6,178 bases of DNA from Alistipes sp. (GTDB taxonomy: Bacteria; Bacteroidota; Bacteroidia; Bacteroidales; Rikenellaceae): contig JAFNUH010000137.1 of assembly GCA_017384185.1 (NCBI GenBank), positions 1-6,178 on the forward strand. Reading direction: 5' to 3'. Numbering within the stretch: position 1 is the first letter of the stretch; every line of letters begins with the position of its first letter. The position numbers and the translations under genes were made by a program. Below, one piece after another: positions 5,920 to 6,178 of this stretch. The notes under the pieces are model-generated. The model made no database searches and was not told the DNA's origin. It was given only the letters and a program-made list of their open reading frames with translations.

Positions 5920-6178
5920 CTATTCGTGATGATATGGTTCGTTATTGAGAATGGTGAAGGCACGATATAACTGCTCGGCAAAGATTGCACGCACAATCTG
6001 ATGCGAGAAGGTCATCTTCGAGAGCGAAATCTTCTGGTCTGCACGAGCATATACCTCCTCCGAAAAGCCGTAAGGACCTCCAATTACAAGCACCAAACGC
6101 TTCACGCCACTCAGCATACGCTTCTGCAACCACTGAGCGTACTCCATAGAGGTGTATTGCGCACCCTTCTCGTCCATC
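5920..6178 (-). CDS. rlmH: 23S rRNA (pseudouridine1915-N3)-methyltransferase RlmH, C-terminal part (partial)
   Basis: The last 86 codons of RlmH are present; the 5' end lies beyond the right edge. The visible part starts at the MDEKGAQYTSMEYAQWL segment, equivalent to the LDERGK region in the middle of the protein, so the Met there is internal and not the start. The SPOUT-fold SAM-binding knot follows: LVIGGPYGFSEEV, then SLSKMTFSHQIVRAIFAEQLYRA, ending in the conserved C-terminal PYHHE. RlmH is normally about 155 residues and methylates pseudouridine 1915 of 23S rRNA helix 69 on assembled 70S ribosomes. It is the first visible gene of the operon, and its TAG at 5922-5920 is 2 bases from the next start codon. 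Identification is very secure. Confidence 0.96.
   Translation of the reverse strand, partial: MDEKGAQYTSMEYAQWLQKRMLSGVKRLVLVIGGPYGFSEEVYARADQKISLSKMTFSHQIVRAIFAEQLYRAFTILNNEPYHHE

Noticed and set aside
6175..6177. ATG at the right edge as the start of an 85-residue protein
   Set aside because: The residue aligns to the middle of RlmH (the LDERGK region) and the full protein is about 155 residues. The frame stays open to the window end, so the gene is partial and not short.

Overview
This window looks like a chromosomal segment of a Bacteroidota member, most likely order Bacteroidales; the genus cannot be fixed from the sequence alone. The evidence is two textbook Bacteroidota promoters (TTTG, 19-base spacer, TAnnTTTG) in the intergenic region, A-rich start contexts without Shine-Dalgarno sites, a carboxypeptidase-regulatory-domain outer-membrane receptor, and an RlmH of the Bacteroidota type.

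Layout. Bases 1-520 (minus) are the 5' part of an outer-membrane beta-barrel/TonB-dependent-receptor-like gene that runs off the left edge. Bases 521-1123 are a 603-base divergent intergenic region. It holds two tandem minus-strand promoters, an inverted repeat at the predicted transcription start, a GC-rich leader hairpin, a 43-codon leader ORF and a possible small transcript between the promoters. Bases 1124-2572 (plus) encode an exported Gfo/Idh/MocA-family oxidoreductase, closed by a hairpin terminator shared with the convergent operon to its right. Bases 2623-6178 (minus) are a compact operon read right to left: rlmH (its start lies beyond the right edge), then after 2 bases a five-TM LTA-synthase-like sulfatase-fold transferase, then with a 32-base overlap a DUF2156 (lysyl-phosphatidylglycerol-synthase C-terminal-like) protein fused to a C-terminal GNAT acetyltransferase.

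How the parts may work together. RlmH is a housekeeping 23S rRNA methyltransferase and probably shares only transcription with the other two. The LtaS-like enzyme and the DUF2156/GNAT protein are translationally coupled. Both belong to superfamilies whose known members act on phosphatidylglycerol or its head group, so a joint role in envelope lipid or glycan modification is a reasonable inference, not a demonstrated function. The oxidoreductase and the outer-membrane protein are divergent and need not be related.

I see no CRISPR array, tRNA, rRNA, insertion sequence or phage gene. The least explained parts are the regulatory region at 521-870 and the coupled LtaS-like/DUF2156-GNAT pair. I do not see clear proof of a wholly new system.
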